DNA from: an uncultured Halanaerobiales bacterium
GTDB lineage: Bacteria; Bacillota; Halanaerobiia; Halanaerobiales; M55B127
DNA length: 64,000 nt
NCBI GenBank assembly: GCA_913055675.1
Contig: CAJXKY010000002.1
Span: 1 to 64,000 of the forward strand
Direction of reading: 5' to 3'
In this document: positions 25,912-35,178 of the stretch, in pieces
Numbering within the stretch: position 1 is the first letter of the stretch
Layout of the letters: each line of letters starts with the position of its first letter
Notes under the pieces: generated by a model
Seen by the model: only the letters and a program-made list of their open reading frames with translations
What the model was told of the DNA's origin: nothing
Database searches by the model: none
Position numbers and translations under genes: made by a program

Positions 25912-26289
25912 ATGTCAGTTATTGAAAAAGCGAAAGAATTAGGTCAAGAACTTGTTGAAGCAGAAGAATATAAAGAACTTAAGAAAAAAGAAAGTGCTTT
26001 ATATGATGATGAAGAAGCTACTTCTTTATTAGAAGAATATGAAAACACAAATAAGCAACTTCAAATGGCTCGCGCAAATGGTCAAGAAGTTAGCGAAAAG
26101 CAACAGAAAGAACTTCAGAGTATTCAGATGAAAATGGAACAAAATCCAGCAATTAAATCTTATATTGAAAGTCAAAAGAAATTCAATGAAGTTATGAATT
26201 CTGTAAATAAAATTATTAATGGTTATATTACTGGTGAAGAAGGCGAACAAGAAGCTCAAGAACAAGAATCCAGTAACATAATTACCTAA
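25912..26289 (+). CDS. YlbF-family protein
   Basis: A 125-residue, highly charged, all-helical protein with the YlbF/YmcA pattern (AKELGQELVEAEEYKELKKK at 6-25, then KQLQMARANGQEVSEKQQKE). In Bacillus such proteins form the Y-complex that affects RNase Y activity and mRNA maturation. The C-terminus here is a glutamate/glutamine-rich tail. GAGGTG lies nine bases before the ATG; the gene has its own promoter and terminator, so it stands alone. Confidence 0.8.
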   Translation: MSVIEKAKELGQELVEAEEYKELKKKESALYDDEEATSLLEEYENTNKQLQMARANGQEVSEKQQKELQSIQMKMEQNPAIKSYIESQKKFNEVMNSVNKIINGYITGEEGEQEAQEQESSNIIT

Positions 26290-26315
26290 TTACAAATTTA
26301 AATAGTATAGTATTA

Positions 26316-26343
26316 AAAAGGTTTCCCAAACGGGAAACCTTTT
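26316..26343. terminator. Strong bidirectional terminator
   Basis: A 12-bp stem, AAAAGGTTTCCC (26316-26327) and GGGAAACCTTTT (26332-26343), with an AAAC loop. TTTT and more T residues follow on the plus side, and an A run on the left serves the minus strand. It ends the YlbF gene and the converging BaiN-like operon. Confidence 0.88.
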
Positions 26344-26364
26344 CTTTTTGCTTATTTACTTTTT

Positions 26365-27591
26365 TTATACGTTTAATCCTGCAAGATAACCAGTAGAAAA
26401 AGCAATTTGTAAATTAAAACCACCTGTATAGGCATCAACATCTATTACTTCACCGGATAAATATAATCCTTCCACAACTTTTGATTCCATTGTAGTTGGA
26501 TTAATTTCATCAACCTCTACTCCACCTGCAGTAACAATTCCTTCATCAATTGAACTATAATCCTTTATTGTAAAATTAAATTCCTTTAAAAGACTAATAA
26601 TTTTTTCTCTTTCATCAGAAGTTATCTGATTTACTTTTTTTCTTAAATCAATTTTTGTTCGATTCAAGAAAGTTGGAATTAACTTCGAAGGTAAAAGATC
26701 ATTTAAGGAATTTTTGAAATCTTTATTGGCATATTTTTCAAAATCTCTTTGAATCCTTTTATCTAATTGATCATAATTCAAAGCAGGCTTTAAATCAATA
26801 GATAATATATAATTTTTATCTTTAACATCTTTTAAATTAGAACTTGCAGATAAAATTATTGGACCTGAGACACCTTTTTCTGTAAATACCATATCTCCAA
26901 AGTCTTGATAAATAACTTCATTATTAGGGTTTTTAATTTTAATTTTAACAAACTTAAGACTTAAACCTTCTAATTTTTCTGTTTCATATCTTTCGTAAAG
27001 ATCTAGCGGAACTAAAGAAGGATATAAATCATTTACAGTATGACCGAGTTCTTTTGCCATCTTATAACCTTCACCGGTTGACCCAGTCGCCTGATAAGTA
27101 TATCCACCTGTTGCTAAAATTAAAGATTTACAGTAATATACTTCATCTTTTTCTGTAATCACAGCTTTGACTTTGTTATTTTCAGTTTCAATATTTTTTA
27201 TTTTTTTATAAACTACTTCAACATTATTTTTATTTAAATATTTTTTTAAAGTTTTATTGACATCACTTGCTTTATCAGAGGCGGGAAAAACTCTATTACC
27301 TCTTTCAACCTTTGTTTTCAAACCTAAATCTTCAAAAAATTGTATTAACCTTTCACTATCCATTGTGTAAAATGCACTATATAAAAAGTTTTTATGGTTA
27401 ACTACATTCTCTAATAAAGTATTTACATCTGATTTATTTGTGAAATTACATCTTCCTTTTCCTGTGATATATAATTTTTTGCCAAGCTTATTATTTTTCT
27501 CGAATAAAACAACTTCTTTACCTCTACTAGCAGCAGTTCCTGCAGCCATCATGCCGGCAGGTCCGCCACCTATTACTATAACTTCACTCAT
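26365..27591 (-). CDS. BaiN/HI0933-family NAD(P)/FAD-dependent oxidoreductase
   Basis: A 408-residue flavoprotein with GGGPAGMMAAGTAASRG at residues 8-24, the family mark GKKLYITGKGRCNFTN near 40-55, ATGGYTYQATGSTGEGY near 155 and, at the end, GEVIDVDAYTGGFNLQIAFSTG. BaiN-type proteins reduce unsaturated bonds in some gut bacteria; most homologs have no assigned substrate. It is last in an operon with peptide and amino-acid genes. The start ATG follows GGAGTG. Confidence 0.88.
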   Translation of the reverse strand: MSEVIVIGGGPAGMMAAGTAASRGKEVVLFEKNNKLGKKLYITGKGRCNFTNKSDVNTLLENVVNHKNFLYSAFYTMDSERLIQFFEDLGLKTKVERGNRVFPASDKASDVNKTLKKYLNKNNVEVVYKKIKNIETENNKVKAVITEKDEVYYCKSLILATGGYTYQATGSTGEGYKMAKELGHTVNDLYPSLVPLDLYERYETEKLEGLSLKFVKIKIKNPNNEVIYQDFGDMVFTEKGVSGPIILSASSNLKDVKDKNYILSIDLKPALNYDQLDKRIQRDFEKYANKDFKNSLNDLLPSKLIPTFLNRTKIDLRKKVNQITSDEREKIISLLKEFNFTIKDYSSIDEGIVTAGGVEVDEINPTTMESKVVEGLYLSGEVIDVDAYTGGFNLQIAFSTGYLAGLNV

Positions 27592-27604
27592 TATTTCACT
27601 CCAC

Positions 27605-28801
27605 TTATTTATAATATTTTTCGATATATTTTTTGATTCCTTCTAATGCGTTTTTAAGGTTACTTCTAGGAGTAGCAAGATTCATTCTTAAAAACCCAGC
27701 TCCCCCTTCTCCGAACCAGTTACCTGGTTCAAGAGCAACACTAAATTCTTTAACTAATTTATTATTAATATCTTCTGAACAAGATTCAACTTCCCTAAAG
27801 TCTAACCAGAATAAATAAGTACCTTCTGGTTTAGAATATTTAACTTGTGGTAGATTTTTATCTAGAAATTCTGCAGTATAGTCAATATTATCTTTAATAT
27901 ATTCAAGCTGTGCCTTTAGCCAAGGCTCACCTTTGTTATAAGCGGCTTTCATTGCAGTTAGTCCAAAAATACTTCCTGCTCCTACTAAATGATCTTTTAC
28001 ATTTTTAAATTTTCTCCTGATCTTTTTATTAGGAATTATTGCAAAAGAAGTATGAAGTCCTGCTATATTAAAAGTTTTACTAGGAGCCATTAAAGTAATA
28101 CTTCTTTGTTCAATTTCTTTTGAAAGACTCGCAGCAGGAATATGTTTGTTATCACCAAAAACAAAATCCGAATGAATTTCATCTGAAATAAGAATAAGAT
28201 CATTTTCAATAACTGTTTTATTAATTTTTTCAAGTTCATCCTCATTCCAAACCCGTCCTACAGGATTATGAGGATTACATAGTAATAATAATTCTCCTCT
28301 TTTACAGCTTTCTTCATTTTCAGGTGATAAACTATAATTTAAATCTTCAAAGTCTATTTTATAATAATTATCGTCATTAATTAACTGATTATTTACGAGT
28401 TGTCGTCCAGTATTTTTAACGGTAGATATGAATGGAAAATATACTGGAGTTTGAATTATAACACCATCTCCTGGGATACTTAAAGCTCTAATAGAAATAT
28501 TAATTGATGGTACAACACCATTTGCATAAACTACCCAATCTTTTTTTATTTCCCAGTCATATTGACTTTTAACCCAGTCAATAACAGTTTGAGTTAATTC
28601 TTCTGAGGTGTAAGTATAACCAAATACTCCATGATCAGCTCTTTTATTTATCGCCTCTTTAATTTCAGGAGCGGTTTCCCAATCTGAATCGGCTACCCAA
28701 AGGGGTAAACATTTCTCTTTATCAAAATATTGGTCAGTCATGTCCCATTTTATAGAATTTGTATTAGTTCTATCAATATTTTTATCAAAATTGTAACTCA
28801 A
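27605..28801 (-). CDS. patB: PatB/MalY-type PLP-dependent C-S lyase
   Basis: A fold-type I PLP enzyme of about 398 residues. The opening SIKWDMTDQYFDKEKCLPLWVAD is the usual MalY/PatB pattern; NPHNPVGRVW binds PLP and APSKTFNIAGL carries the PLP lysine. These enzymes cleave cystathionine or cysteine conjugates to a thiol, pyruvate and ammonia and may also transaminate. The start is taken as TTG 28801, five bases after GGTGG; GTG at 28810 is too close to its site. It belongs with the peptidase genes upstream. Confidence 0.87.
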   Translation of the reverse strand: MSYNFDKNIDRTNTNSIKWDMTDQYFDKEKCLPLWVADSDWETAPEIKEAINKRADHGVFGYTYTSEELTQTVIDWVKSQYDWEIKKDWVVYANGVVPSINISIRALSIPGDGVIIQTPVYFPFISTVKNTGRQLVNNQLINDDNYYKIDFEDLNYSLSPENEESCKRGELLLLCNPHNPVGRVWNEDELEKINKTVIENDLILISDEIHSDFVFGDNKHIPAASLSKEIEQRSITLMAPSKTFNIAGLHTSFAIIPNKKIRRKFKNVKDHLVGAGSIFGLTAMKAAYNKGEPWLKAQLEYIKDNIDYTAEFLDKNLPQVKYSKPEGTYLFWLDFREVESCSEDINNKLVKEFSVALEPGNWFGEGGAGFLRMNLATPRSNLKNALEGIKKYIEKYYK

Positions 28802-28818
28802 TTCTACCACCCTTTCAT

Positions 28819-30105
28819 TTAATCGTTATAAAATGCAGTTAATAAATCAATAACTAATTCATGATCTTTTAATCCATATAGTTCTCTTATTGAATGCATA
28901 GATAAGACTGGATTACCAATATCTACCGATTTCACTCCTAAATGTCTTAAATTTAAGGGGCCTATTGTTGAACCGCCTCTTTCATTTGAGTTATTTACAA
29001 AATTTTGGTAGGGAATATCGTTTTCATCACACAACTTTTTAATATATCCGCCTGAGTAACTATCAGTAGTATATCTTCGATTACTACTAATTTTAATAAC
29101 TGGTCCGTTATTAATCACCGGTTTGTTAGTTGGATCGTGTTTTTCGGAATAATTAGGATGGACTGCATGTGCCATATCAGCAGAAATCATAAAAGTGTTT
29201 TCTATTATTTGTAGAAAATCTACTCTATTTCCATCTAAAGAATATACTATTCTTTCAATTAAATTACTTAACAAAGGAGAGTCAGCTCCAACATCAGTAT
29301 TGCTTCCAATCTCTTCATTATCGAAAAGCACTAATAATTTAAAACTATTATTATTACTCTCTGTTAATGCCCTTATTCCAGCATGAGCCATACCTAAATC
29401 ATCAATTTGTCCAGCATTTAGAAATTCCTTTTCACTTCCCATTACAATAGGATCTTCAGTATCTCTTAAATACAGATCAAAATCCAAAATATCTGAACTA
29501 TTAACTTCAAGCTTTTCAGCAATTAAGTTCATTAAATAATTTTCAATATCCTCATTTTGATCTAAAGTTTTCATAATTGGTATTAAATCTTTTTGTTTAT
29601 CTATTTTTTGACCTTTATTAATATCTCTGTTTAAATGAATTGCCAGATTAGGAATAATCATTAAAGGATCTTTAAAATTAATATTAATATTTTCCAAATT
29701 TTCATCTTTTAATACACTAACTCTACCAGCTAAAGTAAGAGGTCTATCAAACCATGTATTTAAAATTGGCCCTCCATATACTTCGGTATTAAGTTTTAAA
29801 TAATAATCTTCATCTTCAAATTCAGGTTTGGGTTTTATTTTAATAGAAGGACTATCCGTGTGAGCGCCAACTATTTTCAAACCTTCTGAAAGTTCAGATT
29901 TTTTACCAGTTGTAAAAGCTATAATAGCGGAATCGTTTTTAGTTACATAATATTTGCTATTTTCTTTTAACTCCCATTTGTTTTTTATATTTAAACGATT
30001 AAATCCATTATTTTCTAATATTTTTGCAGTATTATCAACTACATGAAAGGGAGAAGAACTGTTTTTTAAAAAATCTATTAATGAATTACTATTTTCATAC
30101 TTCAT
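28819..30105 (-). CDS. M18-family aminopeptidase
   Basis: A 428-residue zinc aminopeptidase. The metal-binding and catalytic blocks are present: GAHTDSPSIKIKP near 82, NTWFDRPLTLAGRV near 116, LFDNEEIGS near 260 and SADMAHAVHPNY near 315. It is cytoplasmic, removes N-terminal residues (often acidic ones) from peptides and usually forms dodecamers. It lies five bases after the P1 peptidase gene in an operon of peptide breakdown. Confidence 0.93.
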   Translation of the reverse strand: MKYENSNSLIDFLKNSSSPFHVVDNTAKILENNGFNRLNIKNKWELKENSKYYVTKNDSAIIAFTTGKKSELSEGLKIVGAHTDSPSIKIKPKPEFEDEDYYLKLNTEVYGGPILNTWFDRPLTLAGRVSVLKDENLENININFKDPLMIIPNLAIHLNRDINKGQKIDKQKDLIPIMKTLDQNEDIENYLMNLIAEKLEVNSSDILDFDLYLRDTEDPIVMGSEKEFLNAGQIDDLGMAHAGIRALTESNNNSFKLLVLFDNEEIGSNTDVGADSPLLSNLIERIVYSLDGNRVDFLQIIENTFMISADMAHAVHPNYSEKHDPTNKPVINNGPVIKISSNRRYTTDSYSGGYIKKLCDENDIPYQNFVNNSNERGGSTIGPLNLRHLGVKSVDIGNPVLSMHSIRELYGLKDHELVIDLLTAFYND

Positions 30106-30109
30106 TTTA

Positions 30110-31033
30110 TCATTCTCCTTTCCTATCTTCTTTCACAGCTTCAATACCGTTTAGAATGGATTGAGAGACTGTATCAGCAGCTAATACTCCTGTTTTATTA
30201 ATATCGGCCGTAACTTCATTTGTGGAAAATACAAAGATCATATCTCCATCAAACATTGTGTGTACAGGATTAACAGTTCTTGCTAGACCGTCGTGTGCCA
30301 TTTCAGCTATCTTTTTTAGTTTAGCTTTATCAAGTTGAACATTGGTAATTACTGCACCTAAAGTAGTATTCATTCCAAACATATTCATAAATTCTTTTTC
30401 AACTATTTCTTGATAAGAAATATAACCATCTTTACCTTTAATACCAGCGACAATTTCACCTGTCTTGGGATCAAAAATATTACCTACTGCATTACAAACA
30501 GTTAAAGTAGAAATCTTAATATCACCTGAAGTTATTTCGGAAAAACCAAGACCAGATTTTGAAGCTTTATCAACTCCTAATAATTTACCACATGTAGCAC
30601 CAGTACCAACCCCCCTGGAACCAATGATAAATTCATTATTTGCTGTATCACAGGCATAATAACCTTCATTACTGCCCGGTCTTATCTTAGAGTTTTTATG
30701 GTTTAGATCATAAATAACTGCAGAGGGAACAATAGGTATTTTAGCTATATCAGTATCAAAACCAATATTCTTTTCTTCCAGAAATTTCATTACACCATCA
30801 GCAGCAGATAATCCAAAAGCACTACCTCCTGTTAATAATACAGCGTTAATTTGATCCATTCCAGTGGTAGGATTCAAAAGCGCTAGTTCCCTACTTCCAG
30901 GTCCTCCCCCCATAACACTAACTGAACCAGCAAGTGGTTCGTCAAATAATACAACGGAACAACCCGTCCCAGCTTGACTATCTGTATAATTACCTACTTT
31001 AATATCAGGAAAATTACTGATACTAATTTTCAT
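30110..31033 (-). CDS. P1-family (S58/DmpA-like) peptidase
   Basis: A 307-residue N-terminal-nucleophile hydrolase of the DmpA type. GGGPGSRELALLNP, LTGGSAFGLSAADGVMKFLE, GSRGVGTGATCGKLLG and PVHTMFDGDMIFVFST are the family blocks; the last contains the expected threonine nucleophile, where self-cleavage would make two chains. Members act as D- or beta-aminopeptidases on small peptides or amides. There is no signal peptide. It sits 10 bp after pepV. Confidence 0.9.
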   Translation of the reverse strand: MKISISNFPDIKVGNYTDSQAGTGCSVVLFDEPLAGSVSVMGGGPGSRELALLNPTTGMDQINAVLLTGGSAFGLSAADGVMKFLEEKNIGFDTDIAKIPIVPSAVIYDLNHKNSKIRPGSNEGYYACDTANNEFIIGSRGVGTGATCGKLLGVDKASKSGLGFSEITSGDIKISTLTVCNAVGNIFDPKTGEIVAGIKGKDGYISYQEIVEKEFMNMFGMNTTLGAVITNVQLDKAKLKKIAEMAHDGLARTVNPVHTMFDGDMIFVFSTNEVTADINKTGVLAADTVSQSILNGIEAVKEDRKGE

Positions 31034-31043
31034 TTTAACACCC

Positions 31044-32468
31044 CTATTTCTCTGCTGCTAGAGCTTTAATTGCAGAAGCAATTATTAAAGCATTTTTTTG
31101 CAAGTTTTCAATATCAATATATTCATCTTTCTGATGAGCTAATTCTTCCTCTCCTGGAAATAATGCACCAAAAGCAACTCCTTTAGGAACAGCCCTTGCA
31201 TAAGTACCGCCCCCGATAGCGATTGGTTCACTATCATTATCACCAGTAACTTTTCTATATACTTCCATTAAATTTTGCACTAAAGAATCGTCCTTGGGAA
31301 CATAAAGAGGTTCTTGATGATTTTTCATTTCTAAATAAACATCATACTGACCTACTTCGTTTTTTATACCTTCTAAAACTTCATTTTTATTTTTAGTAAC
31401 TGGATATCTAATATTTACAGTGGTTTTAATAAGATTTTCAGTAAAATTAATTTGCCCTACGTTAAATATCAAATTACCTGAAACTTCATCTTCAAGATTA
31501 CATCCAATTCTTTCACCATAATAATCTAACCCTATATTATTATTATAAAAATCGACAAATTCTTGGATATTAACTTTATCTAATTCGGCTATAAAAGCCA
31601 TTAATCTTGAAATAGCATTTTTACCTTTTTCAGGCATACTTCCGTGGGCTGATACTCCGCCAGAAATTAATTTATACTTATTTTTACCCTCTTTATTTAA
31701 CTTAATATCATAATCTGTTTTATTTTTAAAATCAGCTAACTTTTTTTCTAGTGCTTTTCCATAATCTGTTTTAATTAATAGTTCACAGTTATCTGGAACC
31801 ATGTTGGGAGCATTACCACCTTTAAGGAATAATACTTCATATTTATAATTATTTTTATCCAAATAATTTTCTTCATAAGATTCAAATTCATAATTTAAAT
31901 CAAATATTAAAATTCCTTTTTCAGCATGTATAACAGGATATTGAGCATCTGGACTAAAAGCTATTTCTGGTTTGAATTCTTTTTTAAAATAGTATTCCAG
32001 CCCTTCCCATCCACTTTCCTCATCAGTACCCAAAATTAAGCGTACTCTTTTATTTAAATTAATATCACTATCTTCTATAGCTTTTAAAGCATAAAGTGAA
32101 GCAACTGCAGGTCCTTTATCATCTATAGTGCCTCTGCCATACATTTTATTGTCATGAATTTCTGCTTCATATGGAGGATAAGTCCAACCTGTACCTTCAG
32201 GTACAACGTCTAAGTGACATAATATACCTAATGTTTCTTCGCCTTCTCCTATTTCAACATGACCTGCATAACCATCAACATATTTAGTTTTCAAACCTAA
32301 ATCATTGGCTATTTCTAAAAATCTTCTAAGACTTCTATCAACCCCTTCTCCGAAAGGCATACCTTCCTGTGCTTGGGTTTCAACACTTTTAACCTGTACT
32401 ATCTCTTGTAATGAGTTTATGATATCATCCTTATAACTATCTACTTTCTTTTTTAAATTTTGATCCAT
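31044..32468 (-). CDS. pepV: M20-family dipeptidase PepV
   Basis: A 474-residue zinc dipeptidase. The metal-site motifs are CHLDVVPEG near 84, GRGTIDDKGPAVASLYALK near 111 and DEESGWEGL near 150; a dimerisation-like insert domain lies between about 190 and 390. It hydrolyses dipeptides, including those with unusual N-terminal residues. AAGGAGG lies eight bases before ATG 32468, and the gene overlaps the antiporter gene upstream by 32 bp, so the two are translated together. Confidence 0.92.
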   Translation of the reverse strand: MDQNLKKKVDSYKDDIINSLQEIVQVKSVETQAQEGMPFGEGVDRSLRRFLEIANDLGLKTKYVDGYAGHVEIGEGEETLGILCHLDVVPEGTGWTYPPYEAEIHDNKMYGRGTIDDKGPAVASLYALKAIEDSDINLNKRVRLILGTDEESGWEGLEYYFKKEFKPEIAFSPDAQYPVIHAEKGILIFDLNYEFESYEENYLDKNNYKYEVLFLKGGNAPNMVPDNCELLIKTDYGKALEKKLADFKNKTDYDIKLNKEGKNKYKLISGGVSAHGSMPEKGKNAISRLMAFIAELDKVNIQEFVDFYNNNIGLDYYGERIGCNLEDEVSGNLIFNVGQINFTENLIKTTVNIRYPVTKNKNEVLEGIKNEVGQYDVYLEMKNHQEPLYVPKDDSLVQNLMEVYRKVTGDNDSEPIAIGGGTYARAVPKGVAFGALFPGEEELAHQKDEYIDIENLQKNALIIASAIKALAAEK

Positions 32469-33834
32469 CTTTTCTTCCTCCTTTTATAAAATTTGCCAAA
32501 ATTAAACCTGTTATGGGAACTAATATTGGAAAAAATGTGAATTTAAAATATTCTAAGGTATGAACATTTAGAATCCCCATCATCATTAAAGCATTAACAT
32601 TCCAGGGAATAAGTGGAGATAAAATTAAACCCGAATCTCCTAAGGATCTACCTAAAATACTTCTTGGTACATTCATTTCATCATATTTATCACCAAGCAT
32701 TTTACCTGGTAAAAATACTGCTAAAAGTTGATTACAACTCAAAAGAGCTGTTATAAAAGAGGAGGCCATCGTAACAGATATTAACTGACTACGATTTTCA
32801 ATCGCTTTTATTATTTTACTTAATATTGTATTTAAAATACCTAATTTCTCTAAAAGCCCCCCTAATACAACTGCTAGAATTATTAATGAGATGAGTTCAA
32901 GCATACTCGATAACCCACCCCTAGTTAGCAGTTTATTTAATAAGGAAATCGATGTTTTTCCTACAGCCCCTGAATACATTGAACTAATTATTTTATTAAT
33001 TGTCATTCCACTGATAAAAATTCCTATAATGGAACTTAAAATTAAGTTAATTATTAAATTCAATATTGTAGGGACCTTTTTTACAGCTAATATAATTATT
33101 GATAATGGAGGTATTAACATTACTATTGATATTAAGTAATTATTTACCAATCCATCCAGTAAGGTTGAAATCTGTGATACATCATAAGAATAACCATTAT
33201 AACTTAAACCTATTATGAAATATATAATTGCAGAAAGTGTAAATGGAATCCAGAATGTTTTTAACATTTCTTTAATCATTTCGTGTAAATCACTATCAGC
33301 ACTATGAGCAGTTAAAATAGCTATTGAAGATAAAGGTGACATCCTATCTCCTACATAAGCACCTGATATAATAGAACCAGCTGCTAAAGCGAGAGATATT
33401 CCCATCCCTTGAGCTATACTAATTAAAGCTAGACCTACAGTACTTACCGTACCAAAAGCAGTTCCTATTGAGATTGATACAACAGCCGAAAGTATAAAAC
33501 TAATTACATAGAAATACTGTGGTCTTAAAAATTTAAGGCCATAAAATATCATGGTTGGTACAGTTCCGCTTTCAATCCAAATCCCAATAATCATCCCAAT
33601 TAACATAATTATAATCAAAACATTACCTATTTTAGCAAAACTAGAAAACATCATTTCTTCTAATTCATCCCATTTAAAACCCCAGTAAAGAGCAAGAAAC
33701 AAGGTAAATGTTAATTCCATAATTAAAGGAATATGGATCGGGGCATCCCAAATCAAAACAGCAGTTATTAAAAATATTACCATTGAAAAAACAGGAATAA
33801 TTGCTTTTTTAAATGTTATATCTATTTTATTCAT
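32437..33834 (-). CDS. NhaC-family Na+/H+ antiporter-like transporter
   Basis: About 465 residues and 12 or so membrane helices. GMIIGIWIESGTVPTMIFYG, SISIGTAFGTVSTVGLAL and GAYVGDRMSPLSSIAIL are NhaC-family marks. The family exchanges sodium for protons; some members exchange organic acids (malate/lactate). First gene of a peptidase operon, so it could also carry an amino-acid-derived product. The start is the ATG at 33834 after GGTGATTT; a TTG four codons earlier lies over that site. Confidence 0.88.
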   Translation of the reverse strand: MNKIDITFKKAIIPVFSMVIFLITAVLIWDAPIHIPLIMELTFTLFLALYWGFKWDELEEMMFSSFAKIGNVLIIIMLIGMIIGIWIESGTVPTMIFYGLKFLRPQYFYVISFILSAVVSISIGTAFGTVSTVGLALISIAQGMGISLALAAGSIISGAYVGDRMSPLSSIAILTAHSADSDLHEMIKEMLKTFWIPFTLSAIIYFIIGLSYNGYSYDVSQISTLLDGLVNNYLISIVMLIPPLSIIILAVKKVPTILNLIINLILSSIIGIFISGMTINKIISSMYSGAVGKTSISLLNKLLTRGGLSSMLELISLIILAVVLGGLLEKLGILNTILSKIIKAIENRSQLISVTMASSFITALLSCNQLLAVFLPGKMLGDKYDEMNVPRSILGRSLGDSGLILSPLIPWNVNALMMMGILNVHTLEYFKFTFFPILVPITGLILANFIKGGRKDGSKFKKESR

Positions 33835-33937
33835 ATAAATCACCAAATTTATTTTATTATTTAAAGGATTATTAATAATATTAACGAAATTATTTTAATA
33901 GTAAACAAATTATATATATATACTAGGAGGATTAGCA

Positions 33938-34714
33938 ATGTTTGATATTTTAAATCATAGCCCTGAAATAAATCCTTTAGCTACAGAAGTAAGACTACAA
34001 GGTTCAAAATCAGATTTGGTTATATTGGTTCATGGATATACTGGTTGTCCTCGTGAAATGAAAAATATGGGAGAACTTATTCATGATAGATTTAACTTTA
34101 CAGTATTAATTCCCCGACTTCCAGGACATGGAACTAATTCAAAAGATTTTAGAAAAACCGGTAGAAAAGATTGGTTGAGAAAAGTATATGACATCATTAT
34201 TAATAATGAAAATGAATATGAAAATATACATCTGATTGGATTATCTATGGGTTCTTTAATTTCAATGCTTTCTTCAATACACTTTGAAATTAAAAGTTTA
34301 TTTTTGATTTCACCTGCTTTATATTCTGAAAATAAGAATATAATATTCACTCATCTTTTAAAATATATTAAGCCCGTTATCTCAACTAATTATCAAATTG
34401 AAGATGATATTGAGGATCCAAATCTTATTAATCTTTTAAAAAATTACAGCTGTAAAGATTATACCAAGCAATTAGCAGAGCTTCATAAACTAATGTTAGA
34501 AACTCGGAAAATATTAAAATATATAAAATCAGATCTTAAAATAGTACATTCTAAAAAAGATAAACTAGTACCATTAAAGTCAGCTCATAAAATTTATAAT
34601 AATATTAGTTCTAAAAATAAAAAAATTACTATTTTAGAAAATTCTCCTCATGTAATAAATTATGGTCCTGAGAAAGACAAATTTTTTAATGAACTTATAA
34701 AATTTTATAAATAA
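33938..34714 (+). CDS. Alpha/beta hydrolase (carboxylesterase/lysophospholipase-like)
   Basis: A 258-residue hydrolase with LVILVHGYTGCPREM for the oxyanion region near 28-42, the nucleophile elbow GLSMGS near 100, a likely acid in SKKDKLVP near 207 and a histidine in NSPHVI near 235. It resembles Est30-type thermophile carboxylesterases. Single gene on the plus strand; strong AGGAGG before ATG 33938. The stop nearly touches that of the convergent ogt gene, with no clear hairpin between them. Confidence 0.87.
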   Translation: MFDILNHSPEINPLATEVRLQGSKSDLVILVHGYTGCPREMKNMGELIHDRFNFTVLIPRLPGHGTNSKDFRKTGRKDWLRKVYDIIINNENEYENIHLIGLSMGSLISMLSSIHFEIKSLFLISPALYSENKNIIFTHLLKYIKPVISTNYQIEDDIEDPNLINLLKNYSCKDYTKQLAELHKLMLETRKILKYIKSDLKIVHSKKDKLVPLKSAHKIYNNISSKNKKITILENSPHVINYGPEKDKFFNELIKFYK

Positions 34715-34716
34715 GA

Positions 34717-35178
34717 CTATTCTTCTAATTTCAATAACTTTTCTTTGCGCCATTTACCTCCGTTATAGTTACCTAAAGTACCATCACTTTTTATAACACG
34801 GTGACACGGAATTATAATCGCAATCTTATTCTTTTTTAAAGCTGTACCAACAGCTTGATAAGCATTGGAATGACCACTTCTTTCAGCTAATTCTTTATAA
34901 GAAATAGTATTACCATATTCAACTTCAATTAAAGTCTTATAAATATCCCTTTGGAATTGGGTTCCACTAAATTTCAAAGGGATATTAAAGTTTTTTCTAT
35001 CTTTTTGAAAATATTCTTTTAATTGTTTCACAACATCTTGCATAGTTTCTGAAAACGACATATTAGTCTGTTGTTTAATAATATTATTACAATAATTAAT
35101 TGATATTAACTTATCATTTTTAACTATGATTTTCAATGTTCCGATAGATGTTTTTAAATAACTAGCTTCCTTATTCAT
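34717..35178 (-). CDS. ogt: Methylated-DNA--protein-cysteine methyltransferase
   Basis: A 153-residue DNA repair protein with the active-site PCHRVI motif near residue 121 and the helix-turn-helix wing YKELAERSGHSNAYQAVGTAL. It removes methyl from O6-methylguanine by suicide transfer to its cysteine. GTLGNYNGGKWRKEKLLKLE is the usual C-terminal substrate loop. It overlaps the upstream exported FAD protein gene by eight bases, although the functions do not seem related. Confidence 0.93.
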   Translation of the reverse strand: MNKEASYLKTSIGTLKIIVKNDKLISINYCNNIIKQQTNMSFSETMQDVVKQLKEYFQKDRKNFNIPLKFSGTQFQRDIYKTLIEVEYGNTISYKELAERSGHSNAYQAVGTALKKNKIAIIIPCHRVIKSDGTLGNYNGGKWRKEKLLKLEE

